Positions 1 to 9,392 of a stretch of 64,000 nt of DNA are shown piece after piece. Location of the stretch: positions 22,703-86,702 of the forward strand of contig NZ_JALPZO010000039.1 of assembly GCF_023507745.1 (NCBI RefSeq). The letters are read 5' to 3'. Under the pieces are notes generated by a model. It saw only the letters and a list, made by a program, of their open reading frames with translations. It was not told where the DNA came from and searched no databases. The position numbers were made by a program, and so were the translations under genes. Each line of letters starts with the position of its first letter. Position 1 is the first letter of the stretch. Origin of the DNA: Vreelandella olivaria (GTDB lineage Bacteria > Pseudomonadota > Gammaproteobacteria > Pseudomonadales > Halomonadaceae).

Positions 1-1
1 G

Positions 2-253
2 GTATTCCCTGGAGTCGTATTCATCGCAATAGCAGAGCCGTCGCATGCCCAGTCGGTAACAGATGAAACGGCTATTTTATTGGTCGTCCATTCCGATGTA
101 ACCACCCACAGGTTAAACCGTAATACCGCACTGGCGGGTTGTCAGCTCAAGCCTCCGCTAATAAACCGGCAACGGTCAGTATTGGAACACGCTGCTGTTC
201 CCGCTTGCGCTGCGCTTTTAACAACGACTGAACCTGAATGGGACACGCGTTGA
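2..253 (+). CDS. Small secreted protein, cut by the left window edge
   Basis: An open frame runs from the left edge to a TGA at 251-253. That stop overlaps the ATG of the next gene (TGATG), an arrangement typical of translational coupling. The first visible residues are hydrophobic and end in a signal-peptidase-like Ala-Gln-Ser, so the true start probably lies just outside the window and the protein is about 90 residues. The next stretch (ILLVVHSDV, then LNRNT) faintly resembles the start of a periplasmic phosphate-binding-like protein, but the rest does not follow that family. It could be a short ligand or partner for the coupled sensor, or a frameshifted remnant. I do not recognise the family. 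Confidence 0.4.
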   Translation, partial: VFPGVVFIAIAEPSHAQSVTDETAILLVVHSDVTTHRLNRNTALAGCQLKPPLINRQRSVLEHAAVPACAALLTTTEPEWDTR

Positions 254-3126
254 TGAAAGGTCTTTCATCTCTACAAATGCACCAAAGACTAAGTTTAATC
301 TGGCGCGTAACAGCACTTAGCAGCCTGCTGTTACTGGTACTTGTAACTCTCTTCATTTGGCTGGGCCACCATCATTTAACCCAACAACTGGAGAACAGCC
401 GTGCGGCCCACCACGAGCGGCAGCAGCGTGTAATTCGTTTGGCTATACAGCGCTCGGCCGATAACTTACACCCACTGGCAGGCTTGATAGCAACTGCACC
501 TGGCTTGATCAATGCGCTAACTCAGAGCAGCACACTGAATGTCGAGACAGTGTTAACTTCACTGTGGCCTACCCTACAATTAGAGGACAACGTCAATCAC
601 GTCTTTGTGTTTGATGCTCACGGAGAGTTGGCCGGCCACTTGGGCAGCCGTGAACCAAACACTGAACGCCACCTTTATGACGGGATAGACGATATTTTAA
701 CCACCGAGTCTCCCATTACCGCACTGCACTGCACGGTTAGCTGTCAGCAGCTTGCAGTCATGCCGATACTGATGGATGGTACAACTATCGGAACAGTGGT
801 GGTGTCGCGCTCTCTTGGGGACGTCATCAGGCAGGCCAGGGAGGTATCCGGGGGAGAAATCGCCCTTCTGGTGACCAGCCGCCGGGAGGCTCAGAGCATC
901 GGCAAGGAGCGCCAATTACCGGATTGGAACGCTCATCTGGTTGCCGTGAACAACCATGAACAATTACTTCCTTTACTACAAATTGCCTCAACCGCCCTGC
1001 CTATTCATCACTTGGTTGACACACCCTTTAATATTGAATATGCCAACCGCTATTTGGAACTTAGCGCCGTCCATATGGAGCATAATGGCGATTGGCGCAA
1101 CACCGGCTATTTCTTACTTATCTCTGATGTCACACCACAAGTTACCGCCATTCAAACTGCTACCAACACCCTACTCATCGTTGGTCTGGTGGGTTGGCTG
1201 GCAATTGAGACACTCCTGCTATCCATTTTATGGGGGCCTATGGCGCGGCTCAGACGTGTTGCCGAACTGCTTCCCGCCTTGGCAAATGGCAAGTTTCTCA
1301 GCGTGCGGAGCAGGCTACCTACCCATCAGGCCCGCCTCTCCAATGAAATTGATGTACTGGAACACTCGACCCGGGAACTCTCGTACCAGTTGGAAACGCT
1401 TGAAAATGCGGTTAAGGATCACAGCGATCAATTAGCTGAACGTATTGATGAGTTGGCCAAGGAACGCGACTTTGTTAACCACCTGTTGGATACCACCCAG
1501 GTCTTCATCGTAGTCCAGAATAGTGCCGGGCAAATACAACTTGTGAATGACTACACACGGGAAAGGCTGGCGCTTGAAGACGCCGATTTATTGGGCCGTC
1601 GCTTTGCCGATATTTTTGACCAAAATGCCTCGTCAGCTCATAGTAACGGCATTGAGTCCCAAGCGACTGACCCAAACAGTCAAATATATGAGGACGAGAA
1701 CAGCACACCTAGCCAGGAAGAAAAAACCCTTCAAACCTACGACAAACGCTTCTATACCATTGCCTGGTACCACTCACCTCTACTTGAAAGCAGCGGAGGT
1801 AGCGCTGCACGTATTTCCGTGGGACTGGATATTACCGAGCGTAAAGAGGCTGAGTCGCGTTTAACCTGGCTGGCCGAGCATGACCCTTTAACCGAGCTTT
1901 TTAACCGCCGCTATTTCCAGGATGCTCTGCTAACGACCCTCTCATGCTGCTGTGAAGGCGCTATCCTGCTGATGGATCTGGACCAGTTCAAAGAGATCAA
2001 TGAGCTTAGCGGCCACCACATTGGCGACCGGTTGCTACGCGAAGTCGCAGAAACACTGTTTTTAAATCTGGGCCAACGCAGCACCATTGCACGCCTGGGT
2101 GGCGATGAATTTGCATTGCTGTTAGAGAATATCAATGGTGAGCAAGCGATTAATATCGCGGAGTATATTAGCCAGCTATTAGATGCTATCAGCTTTACAA
2201 ACGCCGGCAGAAAACATCATATATCGGCCAGCATTGGTATCGCGCTCTTCCCCACCCATGGTCAAACCCCTGCCGAACTACTGGCCAGTGCGGATATGGC
2301 AATGTACAAGGCCAAAGAGAGCGGTAACCAGCATTGGTACCTGCTTTCAGAGTCTGAAAACGCAAAAGATGAGATCCAGGAGCGCGTTTACTGGGTAGAG
2401 CGCCTGCATAGCGCCCTCGAATCAGACAGCTTTGAACTGATGGTACAGCCTATCGTCCGTCTGGCAGACCGGGATATAAAGCACTATGAAGTGTTGCTTA
2501 GAATGCGCAACCCAGATGGCAGCTTAGTAGAGCCCATCCACTTTATTCCTGTGGCGGAACAAAGCGGTTTAGTGGTTCAGGTTGACAGATGGGTGATTAA
2601 ACACAGCCTACAAGCACTTAAAAAACTACGGGAGCGAGGTATTTCATTAGCGATCAATTTATCCGGCCAATCGCTCCACGATATGGGACTAAGACAATAC
2701 TTAATGGATGAGCTGCATCGCAGTGGCGCCGACCCCCGCCACCTTATTCTGGAAGTGACCGAAACCGCTGCCATTACCGATTTTTCAACTGCACGCGATG
2801 TACTACAAGCCGTTCGTGATCTGGGTTGCCGCACAGCCCTGGATGATTTCGGTGTCGGCTTTAGCAGCTTTCATTACTTGGGCCAGCTGCCCGTTGACTA
2901 TATTAAAATTGACGGCTCATTTATCCGCAGCTTGCTTATCAACCCTGACAGCCACACGATCGTAAAAGCGGTCGCCGATATCGCTAAAGGATTTGGTAAG
3001 CAAACCATCGCCGAGTACGTTGACCAGGAGGCTTTGGCACCTATTTTAAAATATTATGGAATCACGTATGGTCAAGGGTTTCACTTGGGCAAACCTGTAA
3101 CGTTAGAAGAGTTACTAACGAATTGA
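253..3126 (+). CDS. Membrane-bound GGDEF-EAL cyclic-di-GMP enzyme with periplasmic sensor and PAS domain
   Basis: A bifunctional diguanylate cyclase/phosphodiesterase-type protein of 957 residues. Order: N-terminal membrane helix (about 12-35), periplasmic sensor region of some 260 residues, second helix near 305-330, HAMP-like segment and coiled coil, PAS-like domain, GGDEF domain, EAL domain. The GGDEF motif is intact at 616-620. The inhibitory RxxD site expected eight residues before it reads RSTI, so product inhibition is probably absent. The EAL domain begins at EVLLR (746-750) and keeps NLSG, EVTET, DDFGVGFSS, KIDGSF and a late glutamate, so phosphodiesterase activity is plausible. I prefer the ATG at 253, which overlaps the upstream stop, to the in-frame ATG at 238. 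The sensed signal is unknown. Confidence 0.9.
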   Translation: MKGLSSLQMHQRLSLIWRVTALSSLLLLVLVTLFIWLGHHHLTQQLENSRAAHHERQQRVIRLAIQRSADNLHPLAGLIATAPGLINALTQSSTLNVETVLTSLWPTLQLEDNVNHVFVFDAHGELAGHLGSREPNTERHLYDGIDDILTTESPITALHCTVSCQQLAVMPILMDGTTIGTVVVSRSLGDVIRQAREVSGGEIALLVTSRREAQSIGKERQLPDWNAHLVAVNNHEQLLPLLQIASTALPIHHLVDTPFNIEYANRYLELSAVHMEHNGDWRNTGYFLLISDVTPQVTAIQTATNTLLIVGLVGWLAIETLLLSILWGPMARLRRVAELLPALANGKFLSVRSRLPTHQARLSNEIDVLEHSTRELSYQLETLENAVKDHSDQLAERIDELAKERDFVNHLLDTTQVFIVVQNSAGQIQLVNDYTRERLALEDADLLGRRFADIFDQNASSAHSNGIESQATDPNSQIYEDENSTPSQEEKTLQTYDKRFYTIAWYHSPLLESSGGSAARISVGLDITERKEAESRLTWLAEHDPLTELFNRRYFQDALLTTLSCCCEGAILLMDLDQFKEINELSGHHIGDRLLREVAETLFLNLGQRSTIARLGGDEFALLLENINGEQAINIAEYISQLLDAISFTNAGRKHHISASIGIALFPTHGQTPAELLASADMAMYKAKESGNQHWYLLSESENAKDEIQERVYWVERLHSALESDSFELMVQPIVRLADRDIKHYEVLLRMRNPDGSLVEPIHFIPVAEQSGLVVQVDRWVIKHSLQALKKLRERGISLAINLSGQSLHDMGLRQYLMDELHRSGADPRHLILEVTETAAITDFSTARDVLQAVRDLGCRTALDDFGVGFSSFHYLGQLPVDYIKIDGSFIRSLLINPDSHTIVKAVADIAKGFGKQTIAEYVDQEALAPILKYYGITYGQGFHLGKPVTLEELLTN

Positions 3127-3226
3127 GTTAACTATAAAGAGAATCCATCACTCCACTGCCCCCTGAAAATATAAAAAAAGCCAAACATGACCAACATTCA
3201 ACCCTGTGCTGGGTACATCGTAACCA

Positions 3227-3856
3227 TTACGCCAATGGCCGCTGTTTAAAATCCTGCACGGTAATGCTGGCAAATTTCTCCAGAAAAAATACCAGCGTTT
3301 CGGGATATCTAAAGCATTGTTCAAAGGACTCCTGTCCACTGCCGGTACGGCGGGTAATACGCGCCTGATATAGATCTCCCACTTTACACACGTTGGCGCT
3401 GTTTTCGCGCTCACCGTCACGGTGTACAGCGGTTATCGGCGCCCCTTCCTGCAATAGAGTGGTTAACTGGCGGGCCGCATCCACCTCTTCTGTAGTAGCC
3501 CATAGCGGCTGGTCACGGTTACCGTAATGGTAGAGCAGAATCACCAGCATAACGGAGAAAATGCTACTGGTAAGCATCCAGGTTAGTTCCACGTTCGATA
3601 TCGGCATGCTAATCACCACCAGTAGCTGAACAACGACGCCAATCGCCAGGAGAGCGGCAAAAGGCCGCCAAATACGGGGGTTCATAAAGCCACGTTGCAA
3701 AATATAGCCCCATAACCCCAGCACCGCGAGCGCTCCTAATGAGAGGTGTGCCAGCGCCAGGGGCGAACCACCTCCTGAGAATATCGCCACCACACCAATG
3801 GCAGGGATGAGCGTATAAAATGCCGCCAGTAGATAGTAAGCACGTTTGAGAGTCAT
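3227..3856 (-). CDS. Four-helix membrane protein of unknown function
   Basis: A 209-residue protein with four hydrophobic segments in its first 125 residues (starting LLAAFYTLIPAIGVVAIF) followed by a soluble C-terminal part of about 85 residues. I do not recognise the family. The start at 3856 is chosen because AAGGAG lies 6-7 bases upstream; a TTG one codon earlier is the alternative. It faces the GGDEF-EAL gene and lies downstream of nfsA on the same strand, with about 110 bases between them, so co-transcription is possible but not shown. The soluble tail could be a small cytosolic regulatory or ligand domain. Confidence 0.7.
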   Translation of the reverse strand: MTLKRAYYLLAAFYTLIPAIGVVAIFSGGGSPLALAHLSLGALAVLGLWGYILQRGFMNPRIWRPFAALLAIGVVVQLLVVISMPISNVELTWMLTSSIFSVMLVILLYHYGNRDQPLWATTEEVDAARQLTTLLQEGAPITAVHRDGERENSANVCKVGDLYQARITRRTGSGQESFEQCFRYPETLVFFLEKFASITVQDFKQRPLA

Positions 3857-3965
3857 CAATGGCTCCTTTTGTTATTGTTGCCATGCATTGAGTATAGATG
3901 ATACCCAACACAGTGCTGGGCGTACGGTTAAACGCCAATAGAAACGACGTTGGGCACCGAATGGA

Positions 3966-4697
3966 TTACTTCATTTCAAAACCACGCTTAACCAGGAAGT
4001 CACGCATATGAGGCCGCAGTTTGTTATCAAATAACGGCGTCAAATTGTGTGACCAATCGGTATTTTTGTTACCACTGCTGCGAGCCTGATAGTACGCCTG
4101 CATCGTGGCATCAAAGGCTTCCACCAGTTCACTGTCTTCAGTGTAGTAGTCTTCTTTCAGAATCGCTTCGACGGGTAGGCGCGGCTTCACCTCCGGCTCA
4201 TGGGCGGGGTACCCAAGGCACATGCCAAATACCGGGTAGACATGATCCGGAAGGCGCAGCAGATCGCTAACCTCTTGTGGATTGTTGCGAATACCACCGA
4301 TATAACAGATCCCCAACCCTTCTGATTCCGCCGCTACCACGACATTCTGGGCCATTAGGGCCACATCGACCGTGGCAACCAGCAGTTGCTCTGTCATTCC
4401 ACGCTCTACCTTTGCCCCTGTGCGCTCAGAAGCCTCTGTAGGACGCTTCATATCAGCACAAAAAACCAAAAAAGCGCCACAATTGGCAACGTAGCCTTGC
4501 CCACCCGCCAGTTCCGCAATCTTTTCCCGATTAGCTACATCTTTCACATGGATAACTGTGTACGCCTGCACATGACTGGAGGTGGCAGCGCCCTGACCCG
4601 CTTTGATGAGTTCTAACAGCATTCCATGAGGAATTTCCTGATCAGTAAATTTTCGGATTGAACGGTGGGATTGCAGCAATTTAATAGTGTCGTTCAT
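3966..4697 (-). CDS. nfsA: NfsA-like oxygen-insensitive NADPH nitroreductase / flavin reductase
   Basis: FMN-dependent nitroreductase-family enzyme of 243 residues, close to the usual 240 of NfsA, which reduces nitroaromatics, quinones or flavins with NADPH. The N-terminal HRSIRKFTDQEIP motif is the FMN-binding signature. The C-terminal half has the NfsA-type GGIRNNPQEV segment followed by FGMCLGYPAHEP. The start at 4697 is preferred to one 63 bases upstream because GAGGC precedes it and the protein then begins at the conserved NDTIKLLQSHRS. It is divergent from the OsmC-type gene across about 280 bases with palindromes, which suggests a shared stress response. NfrA- or Frp-type flavin reductase is the alternative name. 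Confidence 0.85.
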   Translation of the reverse strand: MNDTIKLLQSHRSIRKFTDQEIPHGMLLELIKAGQGAATSSHVQAYTVIHVKDVANREKIAELAGGQGYVANCGAFLVFCADMKRPTEASERTGAKVERGMTEQLLVATVDVALMAQNVVVAAESEGLGICYIGGIRNNPQEVSDLLRLPDHVYPVFGMCLGYPAHEPEVKPRLPVEAILKEDYYTEDSELVEAFDATMQAYYQARSSGNKNTDWSHNLTPLFDNKLRPHMRDFLVKRGFEMK

Positions 4698-4740
4698 GAT
4701 GCCTCGCTTATATGATTCACGCGCAAATTCAGCTAACAGA

Positions 4741-4797
4741 ATGGCACAGCACGGTGCCATTAACCTACTGCTTGACAGCTTAACAATGTCGACATTG
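4741..4797. promoter_or_regulatory. Two palindromes in the nfsA/OsmC divergent control region
   Basis: ATGGCAC (4741-4747) pairs with GTGCCAT (4754-4760) around a 6-base spacer. A perfect 14-bp palindrome, CAATGTCGACATTG, lies at 4784-4797, next to a TTGACA-like sequence at 4772-4777. Both are 40-100 bases upstream of the nfsA start and fit repressor or redox-regulator operators. No regulator gene for them is visible nearby. Confidence 0.4.
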
Positions 4798-4978
4798 ATG
4801 ACCCTTAATTGTCAGCATTGTTGCCCCTACCTTGTTACAGCCACCCCCATCAAGCTTAAAAAAAAGATAAGGGCATGATAACTATAAAATATTACCCGTA
4901 TGGTACGTATCGTGCTCTTACAGGTGGCCGGTGTTGATAGAACACCCATGCCACTCTGACGAAGCTAGGAGCCCAATT

Positions 4979-5539
4979 ATGGCCACTGCAACTGACACAC
5001 CTCAAACCATTAGCCACTATCTGCGCCCCATCGACCGTGCGGGGCTTTTGGGTTTCGCGGAAAAAGGCCGCAATAATCCTAAAATGCGTGGTACCAACAA
5101 AGTACATACCATTTGTGAAGGTCAGTACCGCACGCTAAGTTATGTGGGTGAGCACTCACCAGTGGTGGTGGATGAACCACCGCATTTGTTTGGACAGGAT
5201 ACCGCCCCTGCCCCTGGAGAAATTGTTCTTTCGGCTTTGGGCGGCTGCCTGGCAGTGGGAATCACTGCCGTGGCTACATGGAAGCAAGTTAAACTGTCCA
5301 AACTTGAGCTGCTTCTCGAAGGTGATATTGGCAACCCTGCCGCCTGGGGAGCTGGCGGTGCAGAGATGATTCCCTCCGAGATGGGCTTTCAGGAGATACG
5401 CGTTAAAGTAGTGGTTGAGGGAGACGCCTCTCGCGATACACTTGATGAGATCGTGAAGCACGCCAATTTCTACTCCCCTGTTGCCAACACCCTGCGTAAT
5501 CCTGTCAATTTTCATATAAGGCTCGCAGATAAAGAATAG
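4979..5539 (+). CDS. OsmC family protein with one conserved cysteine
   Basis: OsmC/Ohr-fold protein of 186 residues. Family members detoxify organic hydroperoxides with two redox cysteines. The first conserved site is present (ALGGCLAVGITAV), but the second, usually CP followed by NTL, reads SPVANTLRNPV, so the normal thiol cycle is not possible. That places it in a divergent OsmC subfamily of uncertain activity. The start at 4979 follows AGGAG by 8 bases; an in-frame ATG 48 bases upstream has no such site. It is divergent from nfsA and ends in its own terminator. Confidence 0.85.
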   Translation: MATATDTPQTISHYLRPIDRAGLLGFAEKGRNNPKMRGTNKVHTICEGQYRTLSYVGEHSPVVVDEPPHLFGQDTAPAPGEIVLSALGGCLAVGITAVATWKQVKLSKLELLLEGDIGNPAAWGAGGAEMIPSEMGFQEIRVKVVVEGDASRDTLDEIVKHANFYSPVANTLRNPVNFHIRLADKE

Positions 5540-5553
5540 TGCTGCTCAGAGAT

Positions 5554-5583
5554 GCCCCTGACCAGTCAGGGGCTATCCTTTTA
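5554..5583 (+). terminator. Rho-independent terminator of the OsmC gene
   Basis: GCCCCTGAC (5554-5562), a CA loop, and GTCAGGGGC (5565-5573) form a perfect 9-bp stem followed by TATCCTTTTAT. It lies 15 bases after the OsmC stop. Confidence 0.8.
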
Positions 5584-5610
5584 TAACTGAAACTAAACTG
5601 AATCTTTCAC

Positions 5611-7281
5611 TTAGCAATAGCGGGTTTTATCAATACCGAGCTTTTGTAGCCGGTAGGACAACTGGCGAGGGCTTAATCCAAGCTGGCGTGCAGCTTCGGT
5701 TTTATTGCCACGGGCACTTCGTAATACAGCGACCAGCTGTTCAGGGTCGGAGTCAACCACGCGTTGGTATGGCCGCCCTCCGCCATTACCAAACGTAGCC
5801 CTTTCGATGGAATAACTATCCATCGGTACATGAGCAGTGAACACCGGTTCAGTTCGCACTCCCCGAGCATGCTTTTCCGTAACAGACTCACGGGTAAATG
5901 TCGGATAACGCTCAATTTGCGATTCATCGTGCAGAATGTGCTCAACATGCGCAGACGTAATGCTTACGCCTCTCGCTGTCAGCACCGCACGCTCAATCAC
6001 ATTTTCCAGTTGCCGGATATTGCCAGGCCACGGGTAACTATCCAGGCGGTTAATAACCCCTGGATCAAAACTCAATTGCCGGTCATGGCGCAGGTTAAAC
6101 ATATTGAGAAAATAGTGTGCCAACAAGGCGACATCCCCTTCCCGCTCGCGTAACGGCGGTAAACGCAAGGGAACTACATTAAGGCGATAAAACAGATCCA
6201 GGCGAAAATCGCCATTATTCACCGCTTGCTGCAGATCCATATGAGTAGCGGTAAGCACTCGGATATCCATGGGGATTTCCTGATCCCCACCCACTCGCTG
6301 CAAGCTGCGCTCCTGGAGTAAACGGAGCATTTTAGTTTGTAGCTCCAGGGGCATATCACCGATTTCATCGAGAAATAGCGTTCCCCCATTGGCGGCTTCC
6401 ACTTTTCCGGCACGACTGCGTATAGCGCCGGTAAAAGCGCCCTTCTCATGCCCAAAAAGCTCTGCCTCCAGTAGATGTTCCGGTATGGCAGCACAGTTGA
6501 TACATATAAAAGGTCTGTTGGCACGAGAGCTGTGGGTATGAATCAAGCGTGCAAACTTCTCTTTACCTGTTCCCGACTCTCCCTGCAGCATGATAGTGGC
6601 ATCACTGTTGGCCACCTGGATGGCCTCATCCAACGCCTGCTTAAGTTTGGAACTATTCCCTAGAATTTGATCCTGTACTTTATGCCGCTCCAAAGCCGAT
6701 CGCAGGGCACTGTTTTGATGTTCCAACCGCTCGGTTCGCTGCTTAATCAGCTCCTTGATGCGCAATATCTGCCCAATCATCGCGGCAATAATGCGTAATA
6801 AGTGTAAGTCGGTTTGAATGCCCCGTGGTCGATTACGCAACCGGTGACAGGCTAAAACACCTACTGGCATTTCATCCAACAAAATGGGCACGGCGATAAA
6901 GGCCACCACATCATCGGGAAGTACCTCACGGCTTACAGCGCGGAATAGAAAACCATCCTCTTCATCTATATTCTGCATCACACAGACCCGCCCGGTTTCC
7001 ATAACACTACCGGTAATCCCTTCCCCACGCTGATAGACACCCCGTGCTTTTTCAAACGGCTGCAAACCATATGAGTACGCGATACGGAGCGTTTGGTGAT
7101 CAGCATCCGGCAGCACGACACGGCCCCGGTTCAGGCCTGCCAATTGCGAGAGCGAGCGTAATACTGCCGGAATGGTGGTATCCGCCTCCAGGGAGCTACC
7201 AAGGAAGTGCGCCGCTTCTGAGAGAATCAAAGTGTCCTGATTAATATCCTGGCTTTTATGCCTCAGTAGCGGCGTAGTCAT
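5611..7281 (-). CDS. NifA-like sigma-54-dependent activator with GAF sensor domain
   Basis: A 556-residue enhancer-binding protein. An N-terminal GAF domain (about 15-180) presumably senses a small ligand. The AAA+ domain has the Walker A GESGTGKE, the sigma-54 contact motif GAFTGA, and Walker B LFLDEIGD. The C-terminus is a Fis-type helix-turn-helix ([20 protein letters not shown]). There is no response-regulator receiver domain. It is the last gene of the ABC-transporter operon, 24 bases after the permease, and the control region of that operon has sigma-54 promoters facing both ways. It is therefore very likely the local activator, including of its own operon. The start at 7281 has GGGAG upstream. 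NifA itself is unlikely because no nif gene is present. Confidence 0.9.
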   Translation of the reverse strand: MTTPLLRHKSQDINQDTLILSEAAHFLGSSLEADTTIPAVLRSLSQLAGLNRGRVVLPDADHQTLRIAYSYGLQPFEKARGVYQRGEGITGSVMETGRVCVMQNIDEEDGFLFRAVSREVLPDDVVAFIAVPILLDEMPVGVLACHRLRNRPRGIQTDLHLLRIIAAMIGQILRIKELIKQRTERLEHQNSALRSALERHKVQDQILGNSSKLKQALDEAIQVANSDATIMLQGESGTGKEKFARLIHTHSSRANRPFICINCAAIPEHLLEAELFGHEKGAFTGAIRSRAGKVEAANGGTLFLDEIGDMPLELQTKMLRLLQERSLQRVGGDQEIPMDIRVLTATHMDLQQAVNNGDFRLDLFYRLNVVPLRLPPLREREGDVALLAHYFLNMFNLRHDRQLSFDPGVINRLDSYPWPGNIRQLENVIERAVLTARGVSITSAHVEHILHDESQIERYPTFTRESVTEKHARGVRTEPVFTAHVPMDSYSIERATFGNGGGRPYQRVVDSDPEQLVAVLRSARGNKTEAARQLGLSPRQLSYRLQKLGIDKTRYC

Positions 7282-7305
7282 CACGGGCTCTCCCGGCAGC
7301 TTAGC

Positions 7306-8142
7306 TTAAGCACTGTTTTGCCATCCCAAGTAGCGAATCAGCACAACGATAATGCTATCCAGCAAGTAACCAATAATACCGATAATCAGCACTAGTGCAG
7401 CCAACAGATCGTAAGCCAGAATATCCCTGGCATCATTAATGGCATAACCAAGCCCACTGGTGACGCCTAAATATTCTGCGGGCACCAGCACGACCCAGGC
7501 AATCCCCAGTGCTAGACGAAAGCCTGCCAGGATATCCGGCGCGACCGCCGGAAGGACCAGCCTTCGCAAGCAGGCCAGAGGGGAAGCACCAAAGTTGCGT
7601 GCCACCTTAAAATACATTGGGTCGATACGCTGTACGGCAAACGCCGTCGAAAACAGAATCGGCCAAAGGGCAGCCATAAAGATGAGAAAAATGATGGCAC
7701 CATCCCAGGTTGCAAATGCCAGCACGGCTATCGGCATCCAGGCCAGAGGACTGACCATACGCAGCAACTGAAAGGGGAAGCCGGTGATTTGCCGCAATAC
7801 AGGAGAGGCCCCCACTAAAATGCCGATGGGCACTGCCACCAGAGAGGCCCAAAGCAGCCCCATGCCAATACGGTACAGGCTTGGCAACACCGTCCCCATC
7901 AAAGTGCCCGAAACGATTAACCGCCAGGCCTCCGGCAATGCCTGGGCCGGAGCGAAACCGGCAAATGACTGTGTCGCTGGATTACTGGCAATCAGATATC
8001 CCCCAAACCACCAGCACACCAACAGGATCGCCAACCCCATCAGAGGATACGCCACCTTCCCGAATAGCTGTTGACGCAGCGGTGACCAGGGCATGGTACT
8101 GATACGGATAGCGACGGCACCACTGCTTATGCCGTTACTCAT
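7306..8142 (-). CDS. ABC transporter permease, nitrate/sulfonate/taurine type
   Basis: Inner-membrane permease of 278 residues in the SsuC/TauC/NrtB family with about six membrane helices. The EAA-type cytoplasmic loop that docks on the ATPase is visible as ARNFGASPLACLRRLVLPA. Its ATG overlaps the stop of the binding-protein gene by four bases (8139-8142), so the two are translationally coupled. The order is ATPase, binding protein, permease, activator. Family membership gives a class of small substrates such as sulfonates, nitrate, bicarbonate or pyrimidine-like compounds. It does not identify one. Confidence 0.9.
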   Translation of the reverse strand: MSNGISSGAVAIRISTMPWSPLRQQLFGKVAYPLMGLAILLVCWWFGGYLIASNPATQSFAGFAPAQALPEAWRLIVSGTLMGTVLPSLYRIGMGLLWASLVAVPIGILVGASPVLRQITGFPFQLLRMVSPLAWMPIAVLAFATWDGAIIFLIFMAALWPILFSTAFAVQRIDPMYFKVARNFGASPLACLRRLVLPAVAPDILAGFRLALGIAWVVLVPAEYLGVTSGLGYAINDARDILAYDLLAALVLIIGIIGYLLDSIIVVLIRYLGWQNSA

Positions 8143-9374
8143 AGCTGAATCCTCTCTTCACGCTCCCAGCGTTGCCCTTCCGGTGTACCGGGCAAGTGTG
8201 CTTCGGGGTACTGCTCCATTGCCTTGCGTACGTACCGGTAGTCAACGAGATCATCCGCTACAAAGTCAGGATCCAGCCCATCCAGAAACGTGGTATCACC
8301 ACCAACGAGTGTTTCATTCATTGCGCTTACCAGCTGGCGCGTAGCGGATGCATAGGGGTAGGGTGCAAAATCGATCCGCCCACTCCCCCACTCACTATGG
8401 CGAATGGCATTAGGGCTTGCGTAATCATCAACGTCATAATGACTCATCGCACGAATCACCACTTCGGCGGGCATCGGCAAATAACCGCGCCCATCCCGGG
8501 ATAGCATTTCAGCCGTCTCGATTTTATTTTGCTGTGCGTAAATGGAGGCTCTGACCAGCGCGTTAAGCGTCTTCTGTGTACATTCCGGATTGGCTTCTAT
8601 CTGATTTTCATTCATGCACACAACACAACAGGGGTGGTTCTGCCAGATATCGCCGGTAAAGCGCAACAACTTGCCCCCAGCTAATAGCTCACCTGCGGCA
8701 TTAAATGGCTCTGCAACGGTGAAGCCATCAATTCGTCCAGCCGCCAGTGCAGGTGGCATATCAGCAGGGGGTAGGATCATAAGATTGACCTGATTATCTG
8801 CCAGAGGGGCGGCCTGATCCTGAATGACAGGCTCTAATCCAGCGTCACGCAATGCCATTTGTAATAGCGTGTTGTGAATTGAGTACCAGTAAGGAACAGC
8901 AATCTGCTTGCCCCCCAGGTCAGAGAACTCCTCCGCCCCGCTCTGCCCACTCACTAGCACTGCTGAACCATTAACATGCGCCCAGGCCATAATCTTGACA
9001 GGAAAGTTGTTGTTGTAACGCATCCACACTGGGATAGGATTGAGCAGATGCACCAGGTTGAAACGCCCCCTGGTAAACCCTTCCACCAGCGGAGACCAAC
9101 CCCGGATAAGCTCCGGGTCAGCTACGTTCAGCCCTTCCTCTTCAAAGTAGCCCAGTGCGTGGGCTACCAGTAGCGGGGTAGCATCGGTAATGGGTAGGTA
9201 ACCAATTCTTACTATCGTGTCATCTGCCATGGCTCGTCGCATCATACCTGGCATACTCATTGCCGCTGCCAAACCGCCTGCGGCAGCGAGGCTGTCAAGC
9301 ATAAAACGACGGCGGCCAGCATTTGTTAGTTGGTAATCAAGCTGACTCTGGTGGTGACAATTGCAGGGGGGCAT
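8139..9374 (-). CDS. Tat-exported ABC substrate-binding protein, NrtA/SsuA type
   Basis: Periplasmic binding protein of 411 residues for the adjacent importer. A twin-arginine signal (RRRF at 21-24, hydrophobic stretch to about 45, Ala-Met-Ala end at 48-50) precedes the mature start DDTIVRIGYLPITDATPL, typical of the NMT1/NrtA fold. Before the Tat motif lies a CxCHH cluster (Cys4, Cys6, His7, His8), which is unusual for a signal peptide. Tat export implies folding or cofactor loading before secretion. The ATG at 9374 follows GGAG by about 9 bases, so the cysteine-rich leader is probably real. The ligand is unknown. Confidence 0.9.
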   Translation of the reverse strand: MPPCNCHHQSQLDYQLTNAGRRRFMLDSLAAAGGLAAAMSMPGMMRRAMADDTIVRIGYLPITDATPLLVAHALGYFEEEGLNVADPELIRGWSPLVEGFTRGRFNLVHLLNPIPVWMRYNNNFPVKIMAWAHVNGSAVLVSGQSGAEEFSDLGGKQIAVPYWYSIHNTLLQMALRDAGLEPVIQDQAAPLADNQVNLMILPPADMPPALAAGRIDGFTVAEPFNAAGELLAGGKLLRFTGDIWQNHPCCVVCMNENQIEANPECTQKTLNALVRASIYAQQNKIETAEMLSRDGRGYLPMPAEVVIRAMSHYDVDDYASPNAIRHSEWGSGRIDFAPYPYASATRQLVSAMNETLVGGDTTFLDGLDPDFVADDLVDYRYVRKAMEQYPEAHLPGTPEGQRWEREERIQL

Positions 9375-9392
9375 AGGGATTACTCCAGCGAT

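Noticed and set aside
5611..7281. A nitrogen-fixation regulator (NifA)
   Set aside because: The domain order fits NifA, but there are no nitrogenase genes and the operon context is transport and oxidation, so the name would mislead.
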